Notes: generated by a model from the letters alone, not told the origin. A stretch of 35,493 nucleotides of DNA from an uncultured Bacteroidota bacterium (GCA_903844815.1 CAIMVD010000077.1:1-35493); one strand, 5' to 3'. Shown: positions 17,601 through 24,818, numbered from the stretch's first letter. Numbers and translations are program-made.

Positions 17601-18158
17601 CCGGGAATGCAGAGAGGTACCCCTGTTGATGTATATTACAATCTGCCGGTTACGTTCAGCCTCCCGAAAACGAATCAGTCCAAATCCGAAAAAATCCAGA
17701 CATCAGAAGATAAGACGGATCAGGATTTCTCGGGCAAGTGGGTTCTGAATAATTCGAAAAGTACACTGTTTCTGAATAATGCTCAGGTTACATTTGAGCT
17801 TAATATTTCTCAGAAAGGGAGTTCAATTGAGATTCAGAGAATTTTCAGATTCCCTGACAGAGATCCCATGAAAAGGCAACATACATATGATCTTGAAAAC
17901 AGAGGATATGCCTCAGTTTCCGATGACAGTACAACCACTGTTAAAGCTCTGTGGGCACCGGGGAAACAGTCATTTACTATAATAACCGAAGCCATTATTA
18001 AAAGTAAAGCTAAACCCGAAATCCACAAACGGATTGAGACCTATTCCATAGCCGACAAAGGGAATACACTGATAGTCAACTATAATGATATCCTTCCGGA
18101 ATCATCATTAACTCCAAAAGATGAAAGAAATTATAATATGGTTTATGACAGGAACTGA
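14634..18158 (+). CDS. Giant M56 peptidase with regulatory-like, plug-like and TonB domains
   Basis: 1174 residues, very long for BlaR1 (about 600). Membrane segments lie at about 5-25, 33-52, 103-125 and 286-306; the zinc site is HEVEH (184-188) with HEYLAD at 224-229. The periplasmic tail contains three carboxypeptidase-regulatory-like domains (about 373-445, 602-676, 825-900) interleaved with plug-like segments (about 465-520, 538-590, 695-750). Two of these carry the motif EAT-x-KYG-x-KG-x-x-G. A TonB C-terminal domain follows (about 908-1010: MPQYPGGEMELKKFI, YPEEA, GVVIVRFVV). The end (about 1030-1174) is a lipocalin-like beta region (DFSGKWVLNNSKS). No penicillin-binding module is present. 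I infer that outer-membrane contact or envelope state controls the protease, which would then cleave the co-encoded repressor. Confidence 0.88.
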   Translation: MTAFIIKSSLSLILLYGLYWFLLRKEKLFVFNRFFLILAIIFSLAIPFLSLPENIFGRDLDASLSELPVSNTTRNIEELFISDLNSNQPLTEAQPAESGVNYLMYISLLALGFYLAGSAIFLIRFLRNISSIFRNARNEVTTNYLGHRLVLVEERVNPHCFMNRIFVNRADYTGKRIDDKLLAHEVEHIRQSHSFDIVMIELIRIFYWFNPVLVLFDRAIRENHEYLADNGVLKDSEDITDYADKLISFITSSRNVPLTSGFNSSLTKKRLVMISKSKPELSVKRMKIILTLNLTLVFLFIISIIPSSSLPISNTFPSIDFSVFRTSENENSTRPQPTGTNPTINMPKPELISTNQVPASNPETILPPTSQKEVKGFVVNKFGNYLQDVTVTVSDNRKEVKTDDMGYFELENVPEKASVTFSVKGYGTRTMEPDFTYAMLVKLLPDGVPEDKPLTVSDTAFFPKVIPLMMIDGAIAEKVTMAEIDPSKVVSMNVLKTSEATEKYGEKGKYGAIEIISTRYINNPQAASTKSNNAATKNNSLVIVDGILYKGELNDIPVETISSLSVRKYKSDDDKYGQAGKEKVIEIKTKNSSTGSPVQQKTVKGIIQNEDGKPLNDASIVCVVSENVSSGMKAGPDGRFSIDNVSPDNIFKIGCFGYMTRIVKPVFTSDMVITLEKNPMAAEVKEVLFRKADFTASGVLVVINGKILESKDHLIFNPREIESFKILNGKEATGKYGNKGKNGVLEIFLSGNNAGAAGTKQAKGFISDTSKYITLLSVNYTGDRADLIDIPVSNLQSAAIWNYTDTPSNNKKKLRSISIMTRDFYKVRGIIADKNEKPLPGVSVTATDNPNREISDKNGRFLIEDVRENIMLEFSLAGYKPYYLATSTVVFTTDMKIELERDNVPEKDVFFVAEKMPQYPGGEMELKKFIAMNMNYPEEARTQKAEGVVIVRFVVTSKGNVEDVQLVQKVHPAIDAEVLRIVGRLGKFVPGMQRGTPVDVYYNLPVTFSLPKTNQSKSEKIQTSEDKTDQDFSGKWVLNNSKSTLFLNNAQVTFELNISQKGSSIEIQRIFRFPDRDPMKRQHTYDLENRGYASVSDDSTTTVKALWAPGKQSFTIITEAIIKSKAKPEIHKRIETYSIADKGNTLIVNYNDILPESSLTPKDERNYNMVYDRN

Positions 18159-18212
18159 ATTACAGTCACTACAAATTTCGATAAAGTTGTTTTGGGTGCT
18201 GTCTAAAAAGCG

Positions 18213-18319
18213 CTCTGTGGCCCTCTGTGGCACCTCTGTGGTCCTCTGTGAAAGTTCTTAACTTCATGGTACACAGAGATACACAGAGATACACAGAGAA
18301 AACAAAGAGATCCACAGAG
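18213..18319. repeat. Inverted array of CTCTGTG / CACAGAG units
   Basis: Four CTCTGTG copies (starting 18213, 18223, 18234, 18244) face four CACAGAG copies (18272, 18282, 18292, 18313) plus a degenerate unit (AAAGAG near 18304). The unit period is about 10 bp. The array can form a hairpin of roughly 100 nt just downstream of the giant M56 gene and upstream of module 3. It has the same layout as the arrays at 14023-14120 and 24703-24818. Confidence 0.8.
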
Positions 18320-18365
18320 TTTTCTAAAGTAAAAATTCAGAATCTTTAACAGCCTGAATTCTTTT

Positions 18366-18423
18366 AAACGTATTTTTTAGTAATATAATTAATATTTTAG
18401 TTGTATTTCTGAAAAATACGTTT
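18366..18423. promoter_or_regulatory. Operator-like inverted repeat before module 3
   Basis: A perfect 12-bp inverted repeat, AAACGTATTTTT (18366-18377) and AAAAATACGTTT (18412-18423), with a 34-bp spacer. The right arm ends directly at the -7 element. The ACGTA core also occurs in the module 1 tandem repeats, so it may be a repressor half-site. Confidence 0.5.
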
Positions 18424-18431
18424 TATCTTTG
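18400..18431 (+). promoter_or_regulatory. Bacteroides-type promoter of module 3
   Basis: GTTG (18400-18403), a 20-bp spacer, TATCTTTG (18424-18431), which matches TAnnTTTG. The ATG is at 18448 and is preceded by AAGGA. The module 1 promoter has the same GTTG-20-TAnnTTTG form. Confidence 0.6.
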
Positions 18432-18447
18432 GAAAAACAGTTAAGGA

Positions 18448-18816
18448 ATGAAACCACTTACAAGAAAAGAAGAGGAGGCTATGAAGATCCTCTGGAAAGC
18501 AAAAAAAGGATTCATTAAGGAACTTATCGACCTCCTTCCTGAACCGAAACCACTATACACTACCTTTTCATCTGTAATCCGCGGTCTCGAAGAAAAGGGT
18601 TATGTCGACCATAAGGCTTATGGCAAAAACCATGAGTATTTTCCTCTTGTGAAAAAAGAGGAGTACAGGAAATTGTTTATGAAAGAGGTCGTAGCCGACT
18701 ATTTCGGATCGTCGTACAAAAATGTAGTCTCATTTTTTGTCAATGAAAAGAAGTTGAGCGCCAACGACCTTAAAAAACTGATTCAAATCATTGAGAAAGG
18801 AGAAAAAGATGGATAA
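18448..18816 (+). CDS. BlaI/MecI-type transcriptional repressor (module 3)
   Basis: 122 residues, with the family winged helix (EEEAMKILWKAKKGFIKELIDLL, YTTFSSVIRGLEEKGYVDHKAYGK, HEYFPLV) and C-terminal dimer helices. It resembles the module 1 repressor more than that of module 2 (shared KAYGK, EYFP and EEYRK-like segments). The site aligned with the BlaI cleavage bond is Ser95-Phe96 (VVSFFVNE). Its last 8 bases overlap the next gene, whose Shine-Dalgarno-like GAAAGGAG lies inside this coding sequence. Confidence 0.93.
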   Translation: MKPLTRKEEEAMKILWKAKKGFIKELIDLLPEPKPLYTTFSSVIRGLEEKGYVDHKAYGKNHEYFPLVKKEEYRKLFMKEVVADYFGSSYKNVVSFFVNEKKLSANDLKKLIQIIEKGEKDG

Positions 18817-21265
18817 TCTGCTCTTTTACCTGCTAAAGGTATCTGCCGGTACAGCTCTGCTCTACCTTTGCTACCTGCTGTTATTCAGAAAGGATACTTT
18901 CTATAAAAGAAACAGGGTGCTGCTGATCCTGATTCTCCTGATACCTACTCTGTTTCCTGTGCTGAAGATTCCGGTCTACAGAGAAAATCCGGTTGCAGTA
19001 CAACAAGTAATCTCAGAGAACATTGATTTACCCGTAACACCTTCGGTTGTAACAATGAATGCTGCAAAAGCTCCATTTGACTATCGCGGGTTATTGGCCG
19101 GGATATATCTCACGGTAGCCGGATTATTGCTATTAAGGGTATTCATCAGCTTATTCAGCACTTACAAAAAAATCAAAAAGGGAACTTTACAGGACCCCGG
19201 ATTTCCCAGGATTGTTATTTCCGGTGATCAGCTTCCCCCCTTTTCCTTCTTCCCGTATGCCGTGATTCCAGCTGAGGATTTTAAAAGCGGCAACTATACT
19301 GATTTGCTTGATCATGAGTTTGCCCACATCCGGCAAGGTCATACTTTTGATCTTATCCTTAGTGAATTATTCATTGCATTTCAATGGTTTAATCCGTTTG
19401 TGTGGATGATAAAAAGGTCAATAGCCCTGAACCACGAATACCTGGCCGATCAGGTCTCCCTCAGTAATAAAAGTGTTAAGGAATACCAGTATAGACTCCT
19501 CAATTTTCAGCCGGAGTTAAAACATGTTTCTCTGGCCCATAATTTCAACAGCCTCATTAAAAACCGTATTATAATGATAAACAGGAAACCAACAAACAGG
19601 TACGCCGTTCTGAAGGGTCTGCTGATCCTTCCGGTTGCGGCATTTTTGGCCTATTCTTTTGCAACACCCGATTACCGGACAGTTGCTTCTGTCGCAGCTC
19701 CAATATCTATAAATGAAACTCCTGCATTGATTCAGAAGGGTGTAAAAGGAGTTGTTCTTAATGAGGATGGCAAGCCTCTTCCGGGTGTAATGATAATGAG
19801 TACCGGAAAAATGGGCGAGGCAACAGGAGCCCAGTCTGGCCCCGACGGCCGGTTCTCCTTTGAAAAGGTTGAAAAAGATGCTTCACTTGTTATCTTCTTA
19901 AAAGGTTACAAACCAATGAATCTTAAACCTGATTTTGGATCTGAAATGACCATAAAACTGGTGCGTGACCCTGATTTCAAGGAGCCTGTGGCTGTACCTA
20001 TTACAAACACACCCGGTATTCAGCCGCCCTCTCCCATTGTGGTAATCGATGGCACTGCCACTGAGAAAAATTATACTGACGCCACAAAAGAACTAGGTTA
20101 TAATATGGGAATTGCAAAATTCCTTCAGGAAAAGGAGGCAACAGAGAAATATGGCGACAAGGGAGCAAAAGGAGCCATAGAAATAACAACAAGGAAAAAA
20201 GCCATTGAGTTGGGATTAAAGCCGGCATTCCCCCGAATCAGCCCCGCAGATTTTCCTACATTTCAAAACCTGCACTTTATAGAATTTGAAAAATGGGTCA
20301 AGAGCCAGACCAAATACCCTGCTGAAGCGCAGTCAAAAGGGGTCGAAGGCTGGGTAACGGTCAAATATACTGTAGAATTGGATGGCTCTCTGAGCAATAT
20401 CTCAGCCTCCTCTACTTCGGTTGATCCTCTGCTTAATAATGAGATAATACGGGTTGTCACAACTTCTCCAAAATGGGATCCTCCAAAAAACAGCGCTGTC
20501 GATGAACCTTTCTCAAGCAGCGCAACTGTTAAATTCAAATTACCTGATCAGATCGGCGGCGACATCCCCTTTGTCGTGGTTGAAGAGATGCCTATGTATC
20601 CCGGAGGTGATGTTGAACTGCTCAATTTCATTAAAAATAATACAGTCTATCCGGAAGATGCAAAACGGGATAAGATCCAGGGAAGGGTCATATTAAGGTT
20701 TGTTGTTAATAAAGAGGGAAACACTGAAGGAATTTCAGTCCTCAGGGGCGTGCATCCTCTGCTCGACGCTGAAGCGATGAGAGTTGTATCATCATTGAAA
20801 GGTTTTAAACCTGGTAAACAGGGAGGCAACCCTGTTGATGTCTGGTACATGGTTCCTGTGACTTTCAGTATTCCTGAATATGAGACTATTTTCTCTAAAA
20901 ATTCCGTACCTGAAGTTCTCAAGTTCCTTGGTTCAAACATCGGCTACCCCGAGAAAGCTAAAAATGCCTCCGATACAGGCACTGTATATGTCGTGATAAA
21001 AACAGAAAAGGGAGGAACCCTGAGTGACTGCAAGGCATTTTCAGACAAGGCTGGAATTACAGTACCACTTCTTCCTGAAATAGTAGTCGTAGGATATAAA
21101 CCAGACAATAACAATGCTATTCCTGGCAATAATGCTGATAATGAACATGCTCAGCTTAAAGAGGAATGTATTCGTATTGCCGGCAAACTGACTGAACTCA
21201 ATATCCCGGAATTGAAAGAGAAGGACCTTGAATTTGCTGTACCCTTCAAATTTATACTGAAATAA
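18809..21265 (+). CDS. M56 peptidase with regulatory-like, plug-like and TonB domains
   Basis: 818 residues. Membrane segments lie at about 8-27, 37-53, 96-118 and 267-284. The zinc motif is HEFAH (169-173), with HEYLAD at 209-214. The periplasmic tail has one carboxypeptidase-regulatory-like domain (about 311-386), a plug-like segment (about 407-463, ending EKEATEKYGDKGAKGAIEIT), two TonB C-terminal-like domains (about 489-580 and 588-690, the latter with MPMYPGGDVELLNFI and YPEDA) and a third, weaker one (about 698-817) split by an Asn-rich insertion. I use the ATG at 18809, preceded by GAAAGGAG, over a TTG at 18791. TonB-like domains normally touch outer-membrane receptors; their use on a repressor-cleaving protease suggests a signal relay, which is inference. 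Confidence 0.88.
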   Translation: MDNLLFYLLKVSAGTALLYLCYLLLFRKDTFYKRNRVLLILILLIPTLFPVLKIPVYRENPVAVQQVISENIDLPVTPSVVTMNAAKAPFDYRGLLAGIYLTVAGLLLLRVFISLFSTYKKIKKGTLQDPGFPRIVISGDQLPPFSFFPYAVIPAEDFKSGNYTDLLDHEFAHIRQGHTFDLILSELFIAFQWFNPFVWMIKRSIALNHEYLADQVSLSNKSVKEYQYRLLNFQPELKHVSLAHNFNSLIKNRIIMINRKPTNRYAVLKGLLILPVAAFLAYSFATPDYRTVASVAAPISINETPALIQKGVKGVVLNEDGKPLPGVMIMSTGKMGEATGAQSGPDGRFSFEKVEKDASLVIFLKGYKPMNLKPDFGSEMTIKLVRDPDFKEPVAVPITNTPGIQPPSPIVVIDGTATEKNYTDATKELGYNMGIAKFLQEKEATEKYGDKGAKGAIEITTRKKAIELGLKPAFPRISPADFPTFQNLHFIEFEKWVKSQTKYPAEAQSKGVEGWVTVKYTVELDGSLSNISASSTSVDPLLNNEIIRVVTTSPKWDPPKNSAVDEPFSSSATVKFKLPDQIGGDIPFVVVEEMPMYPGGDVELLNFIKNNTVYPEDAKRDKIQGRVILRFVVNKEGNTEGISVLRGVHPLLDAEAMRVVSSLKGFKPGKQGGNPVDVWYMVPVTFSIPEYETIFSKNSVPEVLKFLGSNIGYPEKAKNASDTGTVYVVIKTEKGGTLSDCKAFSDKAGITVPLLPEIVVVGYKPDNNNAIPGNNADNEHAQLKEECIRIAGKLTELNIPELKEKDLEFAVPFKFILK

Positions 21266-21301
21266 TTTCTTCATGTTTTAGTTCTATTGATTTAACATCA
21301 G

Positions 21302-21331
21302 GAGGCTGTCTCAAAAGGATAGCCTCTTTTT
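21302..21331 (+). terminator. Rho-independent terminator after module 3
   Basis: Stem GAGGCTGTC (21302-21310), loop TCAAAAG, stem GATAGCCTC (21318-21326), then five T. It is 37 bp after the stop at 21265 and ends the BlaI/M56 module 3 transcript. Confidence 0.8.
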
Positions 21332-21345
21332 ATTGGAATATTATC

Positions 21346-21388
21346 TCCTTAGTGCCCTTAGCATAACCCTTCGTGTCCTTCGTGTTTA
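21346..21388. repeat. Half array of CCTTNGTG-type units
   Basis: Three to four units related to CCTTAGTG / CCTTCGTG (near 21348, 21355, 21368, 21377) are followed by GTTTAAA. This looks like one arm of the same kind of array as at 14023-14120, without the facing arm. It lies in the 272-bp gap before the GH106 gene. Confidence 0.5.
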
Positions 21389-21452
21389 AAAAAGAAATCC
21401 TCGACACAAATAAAAATACAGGATAATAATCAACCTATTCCCTTCAAACTTT

Positions 21453-21486
21453 TTTGTTATTACATATCTGAATCTTACTATCTTTA
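21453..21486 (+). promoter_or_regulatory. Possible promoter of the GH106 gene
   Basis: TTTG (21453-21456), 22-bp spacer, TATCTTTA (21479-21486), one mismatch to TAnnTTTG. The ATG is 51 bp downstream. The spacing is slightly long, so this is tentative. Confidence 0.35.
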
Positions 21487-21537
21487 ATTCAATAAATTTT
21501 CATCCCGATCCGATCCTGAAAACCTAAATCCATCCCT

Positions 21538-24500
21538 ATGAAATCTGTCAGAATTAAGAATGTAATCGCTGTCATATCACTTGCAGCAACATTATTTTTT
21601 ACATCTTCCTGCAAAAAGGAGGCTCCGGCTAAAGTCACGATCCCCGATTTCGCAGCTCTCTCCTCTCAATTCAGCCAGCCTTCAAAGGATTTTACAACGG
21701 CTCCCTTCTTTGTATGGAATGCCAAAATAACCAAAGAGGAGATTCTTAAATTCCTTACTGATTTTAAAAACGCAGGCTCCTCGCAGGTATTTGTACATCC
21801 CAGGCCCGGTTTAATAACAGAGTATCTCTCTGCTGACTGGTTCGATTTGTATAAATATACTGTCGAAAAAGGAAAGGAACTTGGAATGAATGTCTGGATC
21901 TACGATGAAAACTCCTATCCAAGCGGTTTCGCCGGAGGACATGTTCCTGCCGAAATGCCCGAATCATATAACCAGGGCCAGGGACTGGTGATGGCAAAGT
22001 TTGAAACACTTCCAGACACCTGCGAAAAATATTTTATATGCCTGAAAGAGGAAAGCGGATCTTACAAGGATATCACTTCATCATTGGCTACCGAAAAAGG
22101 AAAAACAGGAAATTATCTTCTCTTCTCGAAAACATATAACGGCAAGTCGGACTGGTACGGGGGATTCTCCTATGTCGATCTGCTATATCCCGGAGTAACG
22201 GAAAAGTTCATTAAAACAACAATGACCGGTTATGAACAGAATCTTGGCGCCGAATTCGGAAAGACAATCCCCGGCACCTTCACCGACGAGCCACAGATTG
22301 ATGCCCCCGATGGAATCCGCTGGACACCTGATCTGTTTGAGAGATTCAATGAGAAATGGCACTATGACCTGAAAACACAATTGCCTTCGCTTTTTGTAGA
22401 GGTCGGCGACTGGAAAAAAGTAAGACACAATTACTATCAGACACTTCTCAACCTGTTCATCGACAGGTGGGCCAAGCCCTGGTATGCTTATTGTGAGGAA
22501 AAGGGCCTGAAATTCACCGGTCACTACTGGGAACATACCTGGCCCAACATGAGTAACGGAGGCGACAACATGGCGATGTACGCCTGGCACCAGTTACCTG
22601 CCGTGGATATGCTTTTCAACCAGTTTGATGATTCCACCTCGAGGGCTCAGTTCGGAAACGTCAGGGCTATAAAGGAACTCGCCAGCGCTGCCAATCAGAC
22701 AGGAAGAGAGAGAACGTTAAGCGAGACCTATGGTGGCTCGGGCTGGGACCTGTCATTTACCGACATGAAACGCAACGGCGACTGGGAATATGCACTCGGT
22801 GTTAACCTCATGAACCAGCACCTAACCTATTTCACAATGGCGGGAGCCAGAAAGTATGACTACCCTCCCTCGTTCGACTATCACGAGCCCTGGTGGAATA
22901 ATTACAAATATATCAACGACCACTATGCGCGCCTCTCCCTGGCATTGTCGGCCGGAAGGCAGGAAAATGACATCCTTGTTCTTGAACCTTCCACGACAGT
23001 ATGGATGTATGATTCCTACATTAAACCAGATGCGCACAGAGAAGAAGTCGGGCAGAGCTTCCAGTCATTCGTCACTAATATTGAAAAAGCACAGGTTGAA
23101 TACGACCTTGGGTCGGAAACCATCATCAGGGACATGGGCAGCGTTTCGAAGGGGAAATTTATAGTAGGAAAATCGTCTTATTCGACTGTCGTCATTCCGC
23201 CAATGACCGAGAACCTCGAACTTGAGACCTATAAACTTCTTGAAAAGTTTGTTTCAAACGGAGGAAAAGTCCTTGCATTCTCAACTCCATCGCTTATCGA
23301 CGGGTCACCAAATGAGGGTTTAAAGGATTTCCTTAACAATAATGGAGAGAAAATTATCACTGTTAATAAATTAACAGATGAAATAATCGCAAAATATCTT
23401 ACAGGAAACACTATCTCTTTTGAATCAAAACCCGGGGGAACGCTTTATCATCACCGCCGCAAGCTTGCTGACGGAGAGGTGTTGTTTCTTGTCAATTCGA
23501 GCCTTACCGAAAAAGCTGAAGGAAATATTTCAGTTAAAGGTATGGATGCTATCGAACTAAATACCCTCACAGGAAAAATCAACGGTTATAAAAACCAGGT
23601 TTCGGATGAGAAAGTAAATCTTTCATACGCTCTTCCTCCTGCAGGCAGCCTGCTTCTGTTTATTCCTGATACAAAAAAGAGTGATTATACCACTCCGGCA
23701 GAACCCGCAACTCTGAGTCCTGTACCCTCCTCCTCACCTGTTATAGTAACAAGGGATAGTGAAAATGCCCTGGCAATGGATTTCTGCGATCTTGAAATCG
23801 GCAATGAGATTTCAAAAGACCTGCACACTTATTATGCAGCTGATAAAGTTTACAAATATTACGGGTTCAAAAACGGGAATCCATGGAACAGTTCGGTGCA
23901 ATACAGGACAAATATTGTCGACAGGGATACTTTCGGGGTGAAGACCGGATTTACGGCAACATATCATTTTAACATTAAAGGAAAATTTGATTTTAATAGT
24001 CTGAAGGCTGTAGTTGAAAGAACAAGCCTCTGGAGCGTTTCAGTAAACGGCGTTGAAGTGAAAAATGAGGAAGGCCAGTGGTGGCTCGACAGATCCTTCG
24101 GCGTTTTCAATATTGGCAAACTGGTTAAGCCAGGCGACAATACTATTACATTGAAAGCATCGCCGATGAAGATCCATGCAGAGGTGGAACCTGTTTACAT
24201 TACGGGTGATTTCTCGGTGAAGCCAGCGATAAAAGGATGGACCATTGAAGCTCCTGCTACGGGTTATACCGAAGGAAGCTGGAAATCGCAGGGATTGCCG
24301 TTTTATTCCTGGGGTATGACCTACACAAAAGAATTCAATATCGAAAACGGTGCGGGAACATGGAAGATTGAACTTGGCAAATGGAACGGGACTGTTGCAG
24401 AAGTTTCTGTCAATGGAGGAACACCTGTCGTCATAGCCTTCCCTCCTTACACTGCGGATCTCACAGGAATGATAAAACCAGGAAAGAACATTATAAAAGT

Positions 24501-24672
24501 AAAGGTCACGGGAAGTCTTAAGAATCTGATGGGACCGCATCATAATAATCAGAGGCCGGGGTTCGTCTCTCCCGGATCATGGAGGAATGTGAAGGCCTAT
24601 CCTTCCGGAAATGAGTATCAGATGATTGATTACGGGCTGTTTGAGGATTTCGCACTGTATAAAAGTGAATGA
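21538..24672 (+). CDS. GH106-type alpha-L-rhamnosidase lipoprotein
   Basis: 1044 residues. The lipobox ends at Cys25 (FTSSC). The catalytic region shows the GH106 family pattern: FFVWNAKITKEEILKFLTDFKNAG, VHPRPGLITEYLSADWFDLYKY, WIYDENSYPSGFAGG, then FTDEPQID, TGHYWEHTWPN and LSETYGGSGW, which supply candidate acidic catalytic residues. The C-terminal third (about 730-1040) is beta rich, with a sugar-binding-like domain (YTKEFNIENGAGTWKIELGKWNGTVAEVSVNGG). GH106 enzymes remove terminal alpha-L-rhamnose from pectic rhamnogalacturonan or other glycans. The product is anchored to the outer membrane or faces the periplasm. It is alone, not next to SusC/SusD genes, but it fits functionally with the GH88/105 enzyme at 2014-3216. 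Exact specificity is uncertain. Confidence 0.82.
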   Translation: MKSVRIKNVIAVISLAATLFFTSSCKKEAPAKVTIPDFAALSSQFSQPSKDFTTAPFFVWNAKITKEEILKFLTDFKNAGSSQVFVHPRPGLITEYLSADWFDLYKYTVEKGKELGMNVWIYDENSYPSGFAGGHVPAEMPESYNQGQGLVMAKFETLPDTCEKYFICLKEESGSYKDITSSLATEKGKTGNYLLFSKTYNGKSDWYGGFSYVDLLYPGVTEKFIKTTMTGYEQNLGAEFGKTIPGTFTDEPQIDAPDGIRWTPDLFERFNEKWHYDLKTQLPSLFVEVGDWKKVRHNYYQTLLNLFIDRWAKPWYAYCEEKGLKFTGHYWEHTWPNMSNGGDNMAMYAWHQLPAVDMLFNQFDDSTSRAQFGNVRAIKELASAANQTGRERTLSETYGGSGWDLSFTDMKRNGDWEYALGVNLMNQHLTYFTMAGARKYDYPPSFDYHEPWWNNYKYINDHYARLSLALSAGRQENDILVLEPSTTVWMYDSYIKPDAHREEVGQSFQSFVTNIEKAQVEYDLGSETIIRDMGSVSKGKFIVGKSSYSTVVIPPMTENLELETYKLLEKFVSNGGKVLAFSTPSLIDGSPNEGLKDFLNNNGEKIITVNKLTDEIIAKYLTGNTISFESKPGGTLYHHRRKLADGEVLFLVNSSLTEKAEGNISVKGMDAIELNTLTGKINGYKNQVSDEKVNLSYALPPAGSLLLFIPDTKKSDYTTPAEPATLSPVPSSSPVIVTRDSENALAMDFCDLEIGNEISKDLHTYYAADKVYKYYGFKNGNPWNSSVQYRTNIVDRDTFGVKTGFTATYHFNIKGKFDFNSLKAVVERTSLWSVSVNGVEVKNEEGQWWLDRSFGVFNIGKLVKPGDNTITLKASPMKIHAEVEPVYITGDFSVKPAIKGWTIEAPATGYTEGSWKSQGLPFYSWGMTYTKEFNIENGAGTWKIELGKWNGTVAEVSVNGGTPVVIAFPPYTADLTGMIKPGKNIIKVKVTGSLKNLMGPHHNNQRPGFVSPGSWRNVKAYPSGNEYQMIDYGLFEDFALYKSE

Positions 24673-24702
24673 CGAGATAAAAAGCGGAACTGGAAAATCA
24701 TT

Positions 24703-24818
24703 TTTAAACGCAGAGTACGCAGAGTTGGCGCAAAGGTTGCAGAGGTCGCAGATATAAAGATCTATAATTAAGACCTTTGCGTCCTCTTTCTTAACCCTCT
24801 GCGAACTCTGCGTTTAAA
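24703..24818. repeat. Inverted array of GCAGAG / CTCTGCG units
   Basis: Outer arms TTTAAACGCAGAGT (24703-24716) and ACTCTGCGTTTAAA (24805-24818) are a perfect 14-bp inverted repeat. Inside are further CGCAGAG, CGCAAAGG and GCAGAGG units on the left, and CCTTTGCG and CCTCT units on the right. Third example in the window of the facing-array design, placed right after the GH106 gene. Confidence 0.75.

Noticed and set aside
18213-18319. A CRISPR array.
   Set aside because: Units are only 7-10 bp, arranged as facing halves, with no spacers of CRISPR length and no cas genes.
11838-21265. A beta-lactam resistance operon.
   Set aside because: The M56 proteins lack a penicillin-binding transpeptidase domain and there is no beta-lactamase or PBP gene in the window.
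21302-21331. An insertion-sequence end, because GAGGCTGTCTCAAAAG resembles some terminal repeats.
   Set aside because: The opposite half follows within 7 bp as a stem and a T run, so it is a terminator; no transposase is present.
24040-24543. 167-residue minus-strand frame inside the GH106 gene.
   Set aside because: Shadow of the rhamnosidase coding sequence with no recognisable motif.
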